Shown: positions 46,279-54,910 of the stretch, one piece after another
How positions within the stretch are numbered: the stretch's first letter is position 1
How the letters are laid out: each line of letters starts with the position of its first letter
NCBI GenBank assembly: GCA_019638675.1
Contig: JAHBTE010000001.1
Location: forward strand, 1-64,000
Source: Fimbriimonadaceae bacterium
GTDB lineage: Bacteria; Armatimonadota; Fimbriimonadia; Fimbriimonadales; Fimbriimonadaceae
Direction of reading: 5' to 3'
Length of the DNA stretch: 64,000 nucleotides
Made by a program: the position numbers and the translations under genes
The notes under the pieces: model-generated
What the model saw: the letters and a program-made list of their open reading frames with translations, nothing else
Told to the model about the DNA's origin: nothing
Database searches by the model: none

Positions 46279-48441
46279 TCAACTCACCGAAATCAATGCT
46301 TCTTCGGAACGCCGTTCTCGTACTTTCTGCAAAATCTTTTGGTTGACGGGTTTTCCAAGGATCGGATCGTCGTGCAGAATGCTGATCGCTCCTTGCCGTG
46401 CTTGCTCCAGTACAGGGCCGTCGCTGATGAGATCGGCGACCCGAAATTCAAGCATTCCGCTTTGCCGAGTCCCCATCACGTCGCCTGGCCCGCGAATCTT
46501 CAAATCTTCTTCCGCGATCTTAAAGCCATCGGTGGTTCTTTCCAGTACTGCCAATCTCTGCTCTGCGTCCGCGGTCGTCGCATCGGCAATCAGGATGCAG
46601 TAGCTCTGATGCTCGCCTCGACCCACCCGACCGCGTAATTGGTGAAGTTGAGATAAGCCAAACCGGTTGGCATCTTCTATCACCATGACGGTGGCATTCG
46701 GAACGTCTACACCCACTTCAATAACCACCGTGCTCACCAGAATCTGGATTTCTCCCGCCCGGAACTGCTCCATAATCGCTTCTTTTTCAGCAGCTTTCAT
46801 CTGCCCGTGGAGTAATCCAACTGATAGATCAGGATATGTTTCTTTACTCAAACGATAGTACAAATCTTCTGCTGCTTGAGTTTGCATTTTGTCGCTTTCG
46901 GTAATCATCGGGCAAACAAAATACGCTTGTCTGCCTTCGCCGATCAAACTGCGTACAGTGGCATAGACCTTCTCCCGGTCACCTGGCTTTTTCCAGTGAG
47001 TTTTGATCGGTTTGCGCCCAGGCGGAAGCTCGTCAATTACACTCAAATCCAGATCGCCATATAGAGTCATTGTCAGAGTTCGGGGAATCGGCGTTGCCGT
47101 CATAACGAGCACATCAGGATGCTCGACCCCTTTTTGCCGCAAAGCAAGTCTCTGAACAACCCCAAATCGGTGCTGTTCATCAATAACAATAAATCCGAGC
47201 TTTTCAAACTTCACACCCTCGCTAATCAAAGCGTGGGTTCCAACTAACACTTGGCTTTCGCCCGTCGCGGCTTTTTCCATAGCTCTCGCTTTGTTTTTGC
47301 CCGTGAGTTTTCCAACGAGGAGGCTGACTTTCACTCCCAGTGGTTCGAGCAAACGCTTTAATACAATAGAGTGCTGTTCGGCAAGAATCTCGGTTGGAGC
47401 CATCAACGCCGCTTGATATCCACACCTCACCGCCGCTAGCATGGCGCACGCTGCAACGGCAGTCTTCCCGCTCCCCACGTCACCCTGAACGAGCCGGTTC
47501 ATAGGGAACGGGCGTTCCATATCATCCCAAATTTCTTGTACAACTCTTTTCTGTGCGCCAGTGAGTTCAAATGGGAGCATCGCCGCACACTGGGAAATCA
47601 AGTCCCGCGTATCGTGTTCGGCAACTTCTCCGAACAGATCCACTCGACCAGCCATTTCCTCCACTCCGACTTTTGAAATAGGAAAACCAATGCCTACTTC
47701 TTGCTTGACTTCGCTTCGGCGCATTTGCAAAGCGAGTTGGAGATAGAGGAAGTCTTCGTAAACCAATCGGTGGCGTGCCCGAGCTAGCTTTTCCTCGGAT
47801 TCCGGTTGGTGCATCTGAGTGATCGCCGCGCCGAGGCTCATGATTCGATTCGTTGAGCGGAACTTCTCAGGCAAGGGGTCATCCATCTGCGAAGCAAAGT
47901 ATTCAATCGCCGATGCCGCCGCCCGACGTACCGTTCGCTGAGGAACGCCTTCACTCAATGGATAAACCGGGACGATTCGGGCGAACTCGCCGGAATCATC
48001 GTCCACGTCAACGGCTTCCCATTCCGGTGAAGCCATTTCTAACCTTCGGCCTTGCCCTTCTTTCACTTGTCCGAAAGCCATGACCTCACCTTCGACTTTT
48101 TGGAGTTCTCTCGCGATCCACGGTTGGTTGAACCACGTGAGCACAACTTGACCTGTGCCGTCATCCAGTATCGCTTGGATCAGAACTTTGCCGCCCCTCG
48201 TGGATCGAGTCTGAACTCCCGCAAGGGTTCCTCGCACGGACTGAGCTTCTCCGGGCCGGAGCATCACGAGATCAGGCAATTTGGTGCGGTCATCGTATCG
48301 GCGGGGCAGATACCAAAGCACATCCTCGACCGTTTTGAGTCCGAGTTTTGCCAGAACCATTGCCGACTTCGGCCCAACTCCTTTCAGAAATTGGACATCC
48401 ATCTGCAAGCCTCGCGGCGAATCAACGCTTTGCGTACTCAT
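46279..48441 (-). CDS. recG: ATP-dependent DNA helicase RecG
   Basis: 720 residues from ATG 48441 (a GTG at 48474 would add 11 residues but leaves only 31 bases to the divergent atpZ start). RecG remodels stalled forks and Holliday junctions. N-terminal wedge (FLKGVGPKSAMVLAKLGLKT, LPRRYDDRTKLPD), then helicase motifs GDVGSGKTAVAA (Walker A), DEQHRFGVVQR (DExH), TATPIPRTL, and the RecG-specific QLHQLRGRVGRGEHQSYCIL. Ends GDVMGTRQSG...RRSEEALISVS. Length and motifs are standard. Start not certain. Confidence 0.94.
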   Translation of the reverse strand: MSTQSVDSPRGLQMDVQFLKGVGPKSAMVLAKLGLKTVEDVLWYLPRRYDDRTKLPDLVMLRPGEAQSVRGTLAGVQTRSTRGGKVLIQAILDDGTGQVVLTWFNQPWIARELQKVEGEVMAFGQVKEGQGRRLEMASPEWEAVDVDDDSGEFARIVPVYPLSEGVPQRTVRRAAASAIEYFASQMDDPLPEKFRSTNRIMSLGAAITQMHQPESEEKLARARHRLVYEDFLYLQLALQMRRSEVKQEVGIGFPISKVGVEEMAGRVDLFGEVAEHDTRDLISQCAAMLPFELTGAQKRVVQEIWDDMERPFPMNRLVQGDVGSGKTAVAACAMLAAVRCGYQAALMAPTEILAEQHSIVLKRLLEPLGVKVSLLVGKLTGKNKARAMEKAATGESQVLVGTHALISEGVKFEKLGFIVIDEQHRFGVVQRLALRQKGVEHPDVLVMTATPIPRTLTMTLYGDLDLSVIDELPPGRKPIKTHWKKPGDREKVYATVRSLIGEGRQAYFVCPMITESDKMQTQAAEDLYYRLSKETYPDLSVGLLHGQMKAAEKEAIMEQFRAGEIQILVSTVVIEVGVDVPNATVMVIEDANRFGLSQLHQLRGRVGRGEHQSYCILIADATTADAEQRLAVLERTTDGFKIAEEDLKIRGPGDVMGTRQSGMLEFRVADLISDGPVLEQARQGAISILHDDPILGKPVNQKILQKVRERRSEEALISVS

Positions 48442-48505
48442 GAACCACACATTCAGACTCTCAAAGCCTGGCACAGGACGCGCACATTTCGGCGTCAGCT
48501 ACACT

Positions 48506-48943
48506 ATGGCAGTGGAAAAACCAGAAGAAATTTCTGAGCAACCAGAATCAGGGGTTGAGGAACTCACGGCGAATACAGAAAAGATTGCTCAATCTGCCCG
48601 TGCGCAAATGGAAGAAATTGATCGCGATTTTGATTCCAAGCTCCAAGATATGGGGAATAAGATTACTTCTGGTCGCAACCGATACGAGGCAAGCAAAGCA
48701 AAGCCTGCAAATAACACTTCCGGCCTTGACCCAGAATCTTCTCGCAGTTTAGGGACTGGCCTCACGGTTGCCTACGCGATTATCGGAGTTCCGTTGTTTG
48801 GTTGGGGTGTGGGAATGATGATTGACCACTTCACCCAAAACAACACTCCTGGAAGCCTGCAATGGGCTTCTGTATTAGCTCTTATAGGAGCGGTTGTCGG
48901 AGTTACTTTTGCCGTTGTTGTCGCTGGTCGTCTGAACAAGTGA
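48506..48943 (+). CDS. AtpZ/AtpI-like ATP synthase accessory protein, long form
   Basis: 145 residues from ATG 48506. The C-terminal 60 residues hold two membrane helices (GLTVAYAIIGVPLFGWGVGM and ASVLALIGAVVGVTFAVVVA) with MIDHFTQ between, the AtpZ/AtpI pattern. The first 80 residues are acidic and likely coiled coil (EELTANTEKIAQSARAQMEE), longer than usual. AtpZ-type proteins help ion handling or rotor assembly of F1Fo ATP synthase. The stop overlaps the next GTG start by 4 bases. First gene of the ATP synthase operon, divergent from recG. Confidence 0.82.
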   Translation: MAVEKPEEISEQPESGVEELTANTEKIAQSARAQMEEIDRDFDSKLQDMGNKITSGRNRYEASKAKPANNTSGLDPESSRSLGTGLTVAYAIIGVPLFGWGVGMMIDHFTQNNTPGSLQWASVLALIGAVVGVTFAVVVAGRLNK

Positions 48944-49242
48944 GCCAGCCTGTTATTGCCCTAATCGGTCTTTTGACCGGGCTGATTTCCGGATTGGTCA
49001 GCTTTTTAGGTCTATGGGCTATTAGCGCCTTTATGGCGCGCACTTTTGATCGTGAAACGCAACCCAAAGTGCCCTGGCCCGTACTCATCATATCGCTGAT
49101 TTTAAAGCTGCCGATTCTGTTCTTCGGTTGGCAGTTGAATATGTCGTTAGGACACCCGGGCCCTGTCGCTTTTGGGCTCGGAATTATGTTGGTATACTCG
49201 CTCGCGGTCGTCAGGGTCACCCTGAAACCAAAATCTGATTGA
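48940..49242 (+). CDS. AtpI/AtpR-like membrane subunit of ATP synthase
   Basis: 100 residues from GTG 48940, whose GTGA overlaps the previous stop. Four hydrophobic segments: QPVIALIGLLTGLISGLVSF, WAISAFMARTF, WPVLIISLILKLPILFFGWQ and FGLGIMLVYSLAVVRVTL. This fits the position and size of AtpI or the AtpR/uncI-like subunit encoded ahead of subunit a in many operons; sequence alone is not decisive. Likely an assembly helper for the c-ring. atpB starts 10 bases after its stop. Confidence 0.75.
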   Translation: MSQPVIALIGLLTGLISGLVSFLGLWAISAFMARTFDRETQPKVPWPVLIISLILKLPILFFGWQLNMSLGHPGPVAFGLGIMLVYSLAVVRVTLKPKSD

Positions 49243-49252
49243 AGCGACAACA

Positions 49253-50035
49253 ATGGAGTTCCTTGTAAATTCAACGTGGCTGATGGCCTCCGAAGAAGTA
49301 GCCGAAGCTGGTGCCGAAGCGGCGCACGGATTGAGCTTTGCGGGACTCATGTTTTACATCGCAGTTACTCTTTTAGTCGTAGTTGGATTCCTCGCAGTTG
49401 CAAAGACTGGTTTGAACACTCGGTTCTTTAAAAAGCCCACGACTCAGCTTCTCGAACAACTCTACGTATTTATTGAAGGTCTTTGCGTTAACATCATCGG
49501 CCCCCACGGACGCAAATATATACCGATGCTGTTGACTCTGTGGCTGATGATCTTCACCGGCAACTTGGTCGCGCTCATTCTCCACGCTGGACCAACTGCC
49601 GACCTCAGTTTTAACTTAGCCATGGCTCTCATCGCTGTTGGCTATGTGCAATACGAAGGGATGCGAGCCAACGGAGTGCTCGGTCACTTTTCCCACTTCG
49701 CCGGGCCACGACTCCCAATCGCGATGGCCCTGATCATTACCCCGATGATCTTCATTATCGAGATCATCTCTGAGACGATGAAAAACGTCTCTTTGAGCTT
49801 GAGGCTCTACGGAAACATCCACGGTGGACACGAAGCCGTGGTCGCCATGAACAAACTTGGTGGCGGATGGGTTCCCGTAGGTGACTTCCTCTTCCCCATC
49901 AAGCTCCTCACCTGTGTTGTGCAAGCGCTCATCTTCTGCTTGTTATTCGCCGTCTACCTTTCCTTGGTGACACATCACCATGACGAAGGGCACGACCACG
50001 GAAACGACGAGGGTCACGCAGCACCTGCACACTAA
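49253..50035 (+). CDS. atpB: ATP synthase Fo subunit a
   Basis: 260 residues, membrane protein of the ion channel. Has the conserved arginine helix near residue 180 ([20 protein letters not shown]) and the final helices [20 protein letters not shown]. About six membrane helices, plus [18 protein letters not shown] near 103. It ends in a histidine/aspartate-rich tail ([16 protein letters not shown]) that is not part of the common core and could bind metal. Starts ATG 49253. The c-subunit gene follows after 59 bases. Confidence 0.95.
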   Translation: MEFLVNSTWLMASEEVAEAGAEAAHGLSFAGLMFYIAVTLLVVVGFLAVAKTGLNTRFFKKPTTQLLEQLYVFIEGLCVNIIGPHGRKYIPMLLTLWLMIFTGNLVALILHAGPTADLSFNLAMALIAVGYVQYEGMRANGVLGHFSHFAGPRLPIAMALIITPMIFIIEIISETMKNVSLSLRLYGNIHGGHEAVVAMNKLGGGWVPVGDFLFPIKLLTCVVQALIFCLLFAVYLSLVTHHHDEGHDHGNDEGHAAPAH

Positions 50036-50094
50036 ACGATTTCATTCGATTTCACAATCGCAAAGAAAACACTCTGGAGGAAACTAGAAAAACA

Positions 50095-50295
50095 ATGCTC
50101 CCATTCGCACTCGGTCTGTCCGCTCTTGGTTGCGGCATCGGTCTCGGTCTCATCGGATACGGCGCTATGCAAGGCATGGCTCGACAACCAGAAGCTATCG
50201 GTAAGCTGCAAACAGCTATGTTGATCGCTCTTGCGTTCGTTGAACTTGTCTTCCTGCTCACCGTCTTCGTCGGCGCTGGCGCGTTCAAGCCCTGA
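50095..50295 (+). CDS. atpE: ATP synthase Fo subunit c
   Basis: 66 residues: two helices joined by the polar loop ARQPE. The ion-binding carboxylate is Glu50 in [11 protein letters not shown]. The residue after it is Leu rather than Ser/Thr, so the Na+-coordinating set known from Ilyobacter-type rings is incomplete, and proton coupling is inferred. Very short relative to 75-80 residue subunits, as in several other phyla. A ribosome binding site GGAGG lies about 17 bases before the ATG, and 59 bases of spacer allow strong independent translation, as expected for a multi-copy ring subunit. Confidence 0.95.
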   Translation: MLPFALGLSALGCGIGLGLIGYGAMQGMARQPEAIGKLQTAMLIALAFVELVFLLTVFVGAGAFKP

Positions 50296-50381
50296 TCTAA
50301 GATCAAATCCTTTTTCGGATGCAAGTTCCTGGGAGCTTGCATCCGACCTGACCTTCAATCAATTTCACTTCTACAAATTCA

Positions 50382-51014
50382 ATGAGCCAATCAGAAGTTA
50401 ATAAAGCTCCATCTGCTGGATCAATCGTCGGGATGATCATCATCGGCGCGGCAGCCGTCGTGGGTGGTGCGATCATTGACCAACAAAAGATGTTCCATGG
50501 CATGGAGGATTCGCTCCACCATATGGGCATCCCCCTTGAAATCGGCAAGACCATCGCCACGATCGGCGTGTTCTTGATCATGTTCAAGATTCTGCACCTG
50601 TTCTTCTTTGCCCCCCTTTTCGAGGCAATCAACGGAAGAACTTCAGAACTTGAAAACACATTCGGCGAAGCTGAGTCGCTCCGAAACGAAATGACTCAAC
50701 TCAAAGCCGATTACGAAAAACGAATTTCTGATACAGAGGCTTCCGCTCGCGAACAGATCCAGGCTCAGATCAAAGAAGCGCAAGACCTCAAGAAAGATCT
50801 TATGGCCGATGCTCAACGCAAAGCCGAAGAGTACAAGCAACAAGCAATCGCCGAAATTGACGCTGAAAAGCGCAAGGCGTTAGTTGATCTGCGCATTCAC
50901 GTCACCAACCTTTCGTTGCAAGCAACTGAGAAGATTCTCAGCGAAAACGTAGACAACGATCGAAACCGCAAGCTCATTGACGAGTTCTTGAGCACAGTTG
51001 AGGTTAAGAACTAG
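50382..51014 (+). CDS. atpF: ATP synthase Fo subunit b
   Basis: 210 residues: a first hydrophobic segment near 13-32 (GSIVGMIIIGAAAVVGGAII), then a second near 57-75 (ATIGVFLIMFKILHLFFFAP), and the long charged coiled coil typical of subunit b (EAESLRNEMTQLKADYEKRI through KEAQDLKKDLMADAQRKAEE). The extra N-terminal hydrophobic segment is longer than most b subunits (usually about 160 residues). It forms the peripheral stalk between Fo and F1. The stop overlaps atpH's GTG by one base (TAGTG). Confidence 0.93.
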   Translation: MSQSEVNKAPSAGSIVGMIIIGAAAVVGGAIIDQQKMFHGMEDSLHHMGIPLEIGKTIATIGVFLIMFKILHLFFFAPLFEAINGRTSELENTFGEAESLRNEMTQLKADYEKRISDTEASAREQIQAQIKEAQDLKKDLMADAQRKAEEYKQQAIAEIDAEKRKALVDLRIHVTNLSLQATEKILSENVDNDRNRKLIDEFLSTVEVKN

Positions 51015-51568
51015 TGGCAGAACAACGGGTTGCCAAGCGATACGCCAAAGCGCTGTTTAACGCCGCGCTAAAAATGGATATTGTGAGCAGTGTGAGCGAT
51101 GACCTCACCACGATCACTAATGCAATCCGTAACTCGGATGGATTCCGAGAATTCCTCTACAATCCTCGCACCTCGGATACCGATAAGCTAGCGATCTTTG
51201 AAAAAACGTTCGGCGACAAAATCACCGCAACGACCTTGAGTTTCATTAAGCTCCTCGTGAAAAAGCGACGAGACGATGAAATCACTGGCGTTAAAATCGC
51301 ATTTGATGAACTTCGACGCAATCACGAACAAGTGATTCGCGCGATCATCGAATCTTCAACTGAGCTCGACGACAAACAAAAGAAAGCCGTCGTCGCAAAG
51401 ATTGAAGAAGCGACTGGCAAGAAGCTAGAAACCGAATTTGCTATCAATCCCGAACTCATCATGGGCGTCAAAGTCACCTATGGTGACTACGTGCTTGATG
51501 GTTCCGTTCGCGGTCAACTCAACCGCATGAAAGAACGACTGCTTTACGACGTGCTTAAACAAGCCTAA
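51014..51568 (+). CDS. atpH: ATP synthase F1 subunit delta
   Basis: 184 residues starting GTG 51014. Opens AEQRVAKRYAKALFNAALKM as usual for delta/OSCP; the C-terminal part has INPELIMGVKVTYGDYVLDG near 150 with the family GxxxxxGDxxxDGSV pattern, then RGQLNRMKERL. Links the stalk (b) to the top of F1. Between atpF (1-base overlap) and atpA (24 bases). Confidence 0.94.
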   Translation: MAEQRVAKRYAKALFNAALKMDIVSSVSDDLTTITNAIRNSDGFREFLYNPRTSDTDKLAIFEKTFGDKITATTLSFIKLLVKKRRDDEITGVKIAFDELRRNHEQVIRAIIESSTELDDKQKKAVVAKIEEATGKKLETEFAINPELIMGVKVTYGDYVLDGSVRGQLNRMKERLLYDVLKQA

Positions 51569-51592
51569 ATTCACCCACCCATTACTAAGACC

Positions 51593-53140
51593 ATGGCCAT
51601 CAAACCCGAAGAAATCACCTCGATTCTCGAGCAGGAACTCAAAGCCCTTGATAAAAAGGCGCAAGTCGAACATGTCGGCACCGTCCTTCAAGTCGGCGAC
51701 GGTATTGCTCGCGTCTACGGACTTCCCGACTGCCAAGTCGGTGAAATGCTCGAATTCCCCGGCGGAGTTATCGGACTCGCCCTTAACCTTGAAGAAGATT
51801 CAATCGGGGCCGTTCTTATCGGCGACTCCAACGCAATCAAGGAAGGCGACCCAGTTAAAGAAACCGGACGAATTATCGAAGTCCCTGTGGGTAAGGCACT
51901 TCTCGGTCGAGTTGTCAACGCGCTTGGTCAGCCAATTGATGGCGCTGGCCCAATCGCCGCGGAAGAATTTAAGCTTCTGGAAACCAACGCTCCTGGTGTT
52001 GTTGACCGACAGCCTGTTACCGAGCCTCTGCAAACCGGTATCAAATCCGTTGACGCGATGATCCCCATCGGTCGAGGCCAACGAGAACTCATCATTGGCG
52101 ACCGACAAACCGGAAAAACCGCTATCTGCGTTGATACCATCATCAACCAGGCAAAACTCAACGAAAACTGCGACGAAAAAGATAAGGTTTACAGCATCTA
52201 CGTTGCGATTGGTCAAAAAATGGCTAACGTTGCCCGCGTTGTAGAAACTCTTCGCGAGCACGATGCAATGAAGTACACAATCGTTGTTGCGGCATCGGCT
52301 TCTGACTCCAACGCGATGCAGTACCTCGCACCATTCGCTGGTGCGGCGATGGGTGAATACTTCCGCGACAATAGCATGCACGCTCTTGCGGTTTACGATG
52401 ACCTCAGTAAACACGCAGTTGCTTACCGCGCAGTTTCCCTTCTTCTTCGCCGACCTCCTGGACGCGAAGCTTATCCTGGTGACGTTTTCTACCTGCACTC
52501 CCGCCTTCTCGAACGAGCGGCAAAGCTCTCCGACGAAAATGGCGCAGGTTCGCTGACCGCTCTTCCGGTTATTGAAACCCAAAGCGGCGACGTTTCTGCC
52601 TACATCCCAACCAACGTGATTTCGATCACCGACGGTCAGATCTACCTTGAACCAGACCTGTTCTTTGCTGGTGTTCGACCTGCGGTTAACGTTGGTATCT
52701 CAGTAAGCCGGGTTGGTGGTAACGCTCAAACCAAGGCGATGAAGTCGGTCGCTGGGAAAATGAAGCTCGAAATGGCGGCTTACCGCGAAGTTCAAGCGTT
52801 CGCCCAGTTCGCAAGTGACCTTGACCGCGCAACCCAACTTCAGTTGCTCCGTGGTCAACGATTGGTTGAATTGCTCAAGCAAGGTTTGGCAGTGCCATAC
52901 GCACTCGAAGATCAAGTTGTTGCGATCCTCGCGGGTACCAGCGGTGTTCTGGACGAAGTTCCAAACAACCTGGTCCAAGAATTTGAAGCTTTCCTTCTGA
53001 ACTTTGTACACGAACAATATCCAGATGCAATCGAAAGCATTCGAATGAGCAAGGGTATGAGCGATGATGTTTCGGAAACTTTGAAGAAAGCGAACGCCGA
53101 AGCGCTCAAACAATTCAAGGCAAACCACAACCTCGACTAA
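51593..53140 (+). CDS. atpA: ATP synthase F1 subunit alpha
   Basis: 515 residues, standard length. Non-catalytic nucleotide-binding subunit of the alpha3beta3 head. Walker [10 protein letters not shown] near residue 171, [20 protein letters not shown] near 281 and the ATP synthase alpha signature [14 protein letters not shown] near 364. Very high codon regularity fits strong expression. Followed 13 bases later by atpG. The usual next genes atpD and atpC are absent here. Confidence 0.97.
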   Translation: MAIKPEEITSILEQELKALDKKAQVEHVGTVLQVGDGIARVYGLPDCQVGEMLEFPGGVIGLALNLEEDSIGAVLIGDSNAIKEGDPVKETGRIIEVPVGKALLGRVVNALGQPIDGAGPIAAEEFKLLETNAPGVVDRQPVTEPLQTGIKSVDAMIPIGRGQRELIIGDRQTGKTAICVDTIINQAKLNENCDEKDKVYSIYVAIGQKMANVARVVETLREHDAMKYTIVVAASASDSNAMQYLAPFAGAAMGEYFRDNSMHALAVYDDLSKHAVAYRAVSLLLRRPPGREAYPGDVFYLHSRLLERAAKLSDENGAGSLTALPVIETQSGDVSAYIPTNVISITDGQIYLEPDLFFAGVRPAVNVGISVSRVGGNAQTKAMKSVAGKMKLEMAAYREVQAFAQFASDLDRATQLQLLRGQRLVELLKQGLAVPYALEDQVVAILAGTSGVLDEVPNNLVQEFEAFLLNFVHEQYPDAIESIRMSKGMSDDVSETLKKANAEALKQFKANHNLD

Positions 53141-53153
53141 TTCATAAGCAAGA

Positions 53154-54017
53154 ATGGCAACGCTCAAGCAAATTCGACAACGCATCCGCGCGGCAAAAAA
53201 CACCCAGTCCATCACAAGGGCGATGAAACTGGTTGCGGCCGCTCGTCTCACCAAGGCAAAAAACCGAGTTGAAGAAGCTCGGCCCTACAGTGAGAAGATG
53301 TACGAATTCATCTTGAGCGTTGGCGGAGCTGGAGAACTCCCTGCTCACCCCCTTCTTCAACGAAGAAACGAAGTCAAAAAGGTTGCGTTGGTTTTAATTA
53401 CTGCGGAACGCGGTTTGTGTGGGTCTTACAACACAAACTTGCTCAAAACCGCAAAGAACTGGCTGGATTCCCAAACCACTGAAAAGGCGCTTGTCACAGT
53501 TGGCAAAAAGGGCAACCTGTTCTTTACCAAACGCGGATACGAATGCTTATTCAATATGTCCGTTCCAACCGCTGGTGCAGACCTAGAAAACGCAGTTGAA
53601 TTGACTAATGAGCTCGAGCGACTGTTTACTTCTGGCGAAGTTGACGCGGTTTATCTCTGCTACAGTAAGTTCTTCTCGGCTATTCGACAAGAGCCACGAG
53701 TTGTACAACTTCTGCCAATCGAACCTCCTCAAACCGAGGATGGTCACGGCACTTCTAAAGAATACGATTTCGAGCCAGGGCCGGAAGAATTACTCTCCCT
53801 TCTCTTGCCTAAGTATTTGCTCACCGTCACGTACCAAGCCATGTTGGAATCGTCTGCGTCTGAACACGGTTCACGGATGACCGCAATGAGCAACGCAACT
53901 GACAACGCGGGCAAGATGATCGGCGAACTCTCGCTTAAGGCGAACCGCGTTCGACAAGCTAGTATCACCACAGAGATTCTCGAAATCGTTGCTGGTGCGG
54001 AAGCACTTAAGAATTAA
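53154..54017 (+). CDS. atpG: ATP synthase F1 subunit gamma
   Basis: 287 residues. Central rotor shaft. N-terminal ATLKQIRQRIRAAKNTQSIT and C-terminal SEHGSRMTAMSNATDNAGKM...KANRVRQASITTEILEIVAG are diagnostic. It also has LVLITAERGLCGSYNTNLL near residue 80. It is the last gene of this operon; instead of atpD and atpC there is a strong bidirectional-looking terminator 20 bases later. Confidence 0.96.
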   Translation: MATLKQIRQRIRAAKNTQSITRAMKLVAAARLTKAKNRVEEARPYSEKMYEFILSVGGAGELPAHPLLQRRNEVKKVALVLITAERGLCGSYNTNLLKTAKNWLDSQTTEKALVTVGKKGNLFFTKRGYECLFNMSVPTAGADLENAVELTNELERLFTSGEVDAVYLCYSKFFSAIRQEPRVVQLLPIEPPQTEDGHGTSKEYDFEPGPEELLSLLLPKYLLTVTYQAMLESSASEHGSRMTAMSNATDNAGKMIGELSLKANRVRQASITTEILEIVAGAEALKN

Positions 54018-54036
54018 ACACTTAAACTCAAAAAAG

Positions 54037-54070
54037 AAATGCCCGGTCTCCATTGACCGGGCATTTTCTA
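54037..54070 (+). terminator. strong intrinsic terminator closing the ATP synthase operon
   Basis: A 12-bp stem (54037-54048 with 54055-54066, core ATGCCCGGTC/GACCGGGCAT) with loop TCCATT is followed by T-rich TTTCTATTTT. It lies 19 bases after atpG. A-run AAAAAG on the left side makes it usable also for the convergent sigma factor gene ending at 54101. Confidence 0.92.
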
Positions 54071-54100
54071 TTTTGTGTTCACCCTCATGAACTCGTTATT

Positions 54101-54691
54101 TTAAGCGCAAGCATCGCAAGAGAGCTTTTTGCTCTGGATCTGCTCTAAGATCTTTCGCAGTTGCTTGTGCGCGCGATGCAGACGGCTACGAATCGTCCCG
54201 ACCGGAGCATCAAACCGCTCAGCGATTTCGTTGTATGGAACGCCTTCAACGTCGGCCATCCAAACCAATTCTCGTTGCTCATCGGTGAGGTGTTTCAAAC
54301 CGCACTCCAGTTCTTCGCTCAGATGGTCACCCAAAAGAGCTTGGACAGGGGTCGGGCGACTATCAGGAGCTTCAAAGCTTACTGTGTCGTCGTATCCGTC
54401 GGCTCTCAATGGAGCATCCGAACTCACGGTTTGGACTCGTCGTCCTCGGCTGCGCTTCATGTCCAAGAAGAGGCGGGTGACAATTCGGAAAATCCAGTTT
54501 TCAAATGGTCGGTCGCCTTGGAACGAATCGTATTTACGAAACGCTCGATAAAACGCTTCTTGGGTCAAGTCTTCAGCATCTGGACGATTACCTGCCAATC
54601 GATACGCCAAGTTAAAAACCTTTTTGTATGACTGTTCCATTTGAGCTTGGAATTCGGCCTGCGTATTTTGTTTAAGACTGAGACTTGCCAT
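54101..54691 (-). CDS. ECF-type RNA polymerase sigma factor
   Basis: 196 residues. Region 2 (YKKVFNLAYRLAGNRPDAEDLTQEAFYRAF near residue 22-52; FENWIFRIVTRLFLDMKRSR near 63-83) and region 4 (LTDEQRELVWMADVEGVPYNEIAE...GTIRSRLHRAHKQLRKIL near 137-184) are typical of extracytoplasmic-function sigma factors. The linker is longer than average, and the protein ends SCDACA with two cysteines. No anti-sigma gene is beside it, so control may be by other means. It converges with atpG; a possible self-controlled promoter lies upstream (54728-54754). Confidence 0.93.
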   Translation of the reverse strand: MASLSLKQNTQAEFQAQMEQSYKKVFNLAYRLAGNRPDAEDLTQEAFYRAFRKYDSFQGDRPFENWIFRIVTRLFLDMKRSRGRRVQTVSSDAPLRADGYDDTVSFEAPDSRPTPVQALLGDHLSEELECGLKHLTDEQRELVWMADVEGVPYNEIAERFDAPVGTIRSRLHRAHKQLRKILEQIQSKKLSCDACA

Positions 54692-54727
54692 TTAATTTTC
54701 TTCTCCTTTCAAGGGTTCTGCTAGTCA

Positions 54728-54754
54728 GAACACGTTCCCTGGTCGTTAGGTTCC
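54728..54754 (-). promoter_or_regulatory. possible ECF-type promoter of the sigma gene
   Basis: On the minus strand GGAACC (54749-54754) and CGTGTTC (54728-54734) are spaced by about 14-15 bases, as for ECF-type -35 (GGAAC) and -10 (CGT) elements. The site is about 37 bases upstream of the start codon at 54691. The match is suggestive only. Confidence 0.3.
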
Positions 54755-54807
54755 CCAGTATAGGACTATTTGAGACGTAGCGTTTCGTAAATAAGTAACC
54801 GTTCAGC

Positions 54808-54829
54808 ATAAAGACAGTATAAAGACAGT
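54808..54829. repeat. two perfect 11-bp direct repeats
   Basis: ATAAAGACAGT occurs twice head to tail (54808-54818 and 54819-54829), about 120 bases upstream of the sigma factor start. It may be a tandem regulator binding site or simple duplication. Confidence 0.6.
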
Positions 54830-54868
54830 CTTGAAACTTGGATTTTAGGTTCAAATTAGCATGAAAAA

Positions 54869-54888
54869 GGGCTGCCGGAAGGCAGCCC
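54869..54888 (-). terminator. intrinsic terminator after the choice-of-anchor A gene
   Basis: GGGCTGCC at 54869-54876 pairs with 54881-54888 around GGAA. On the minus strand it is followed by five T (complement of AAAAA at 54864-54868). It lies 22 bases after the gene's stop at 54911. Confidence 0.85.
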
Positions 54889-54910
54889 TCAATTAATTAA
54901 TTTTTGAAAA

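Noticed and set aside
48281-48505. N-terminal extension of the AtpZ-like protein inside recG
   Set aside because: Overlaps the recG coding start on the other strand and has basic shadow-type composition; ATG 48506 fits.
51800-52582. 260-codon minus-strand frame opposite atpA
   Set aside because: Entirely inside the highly expressed atpA gene; product has no recognisable features.
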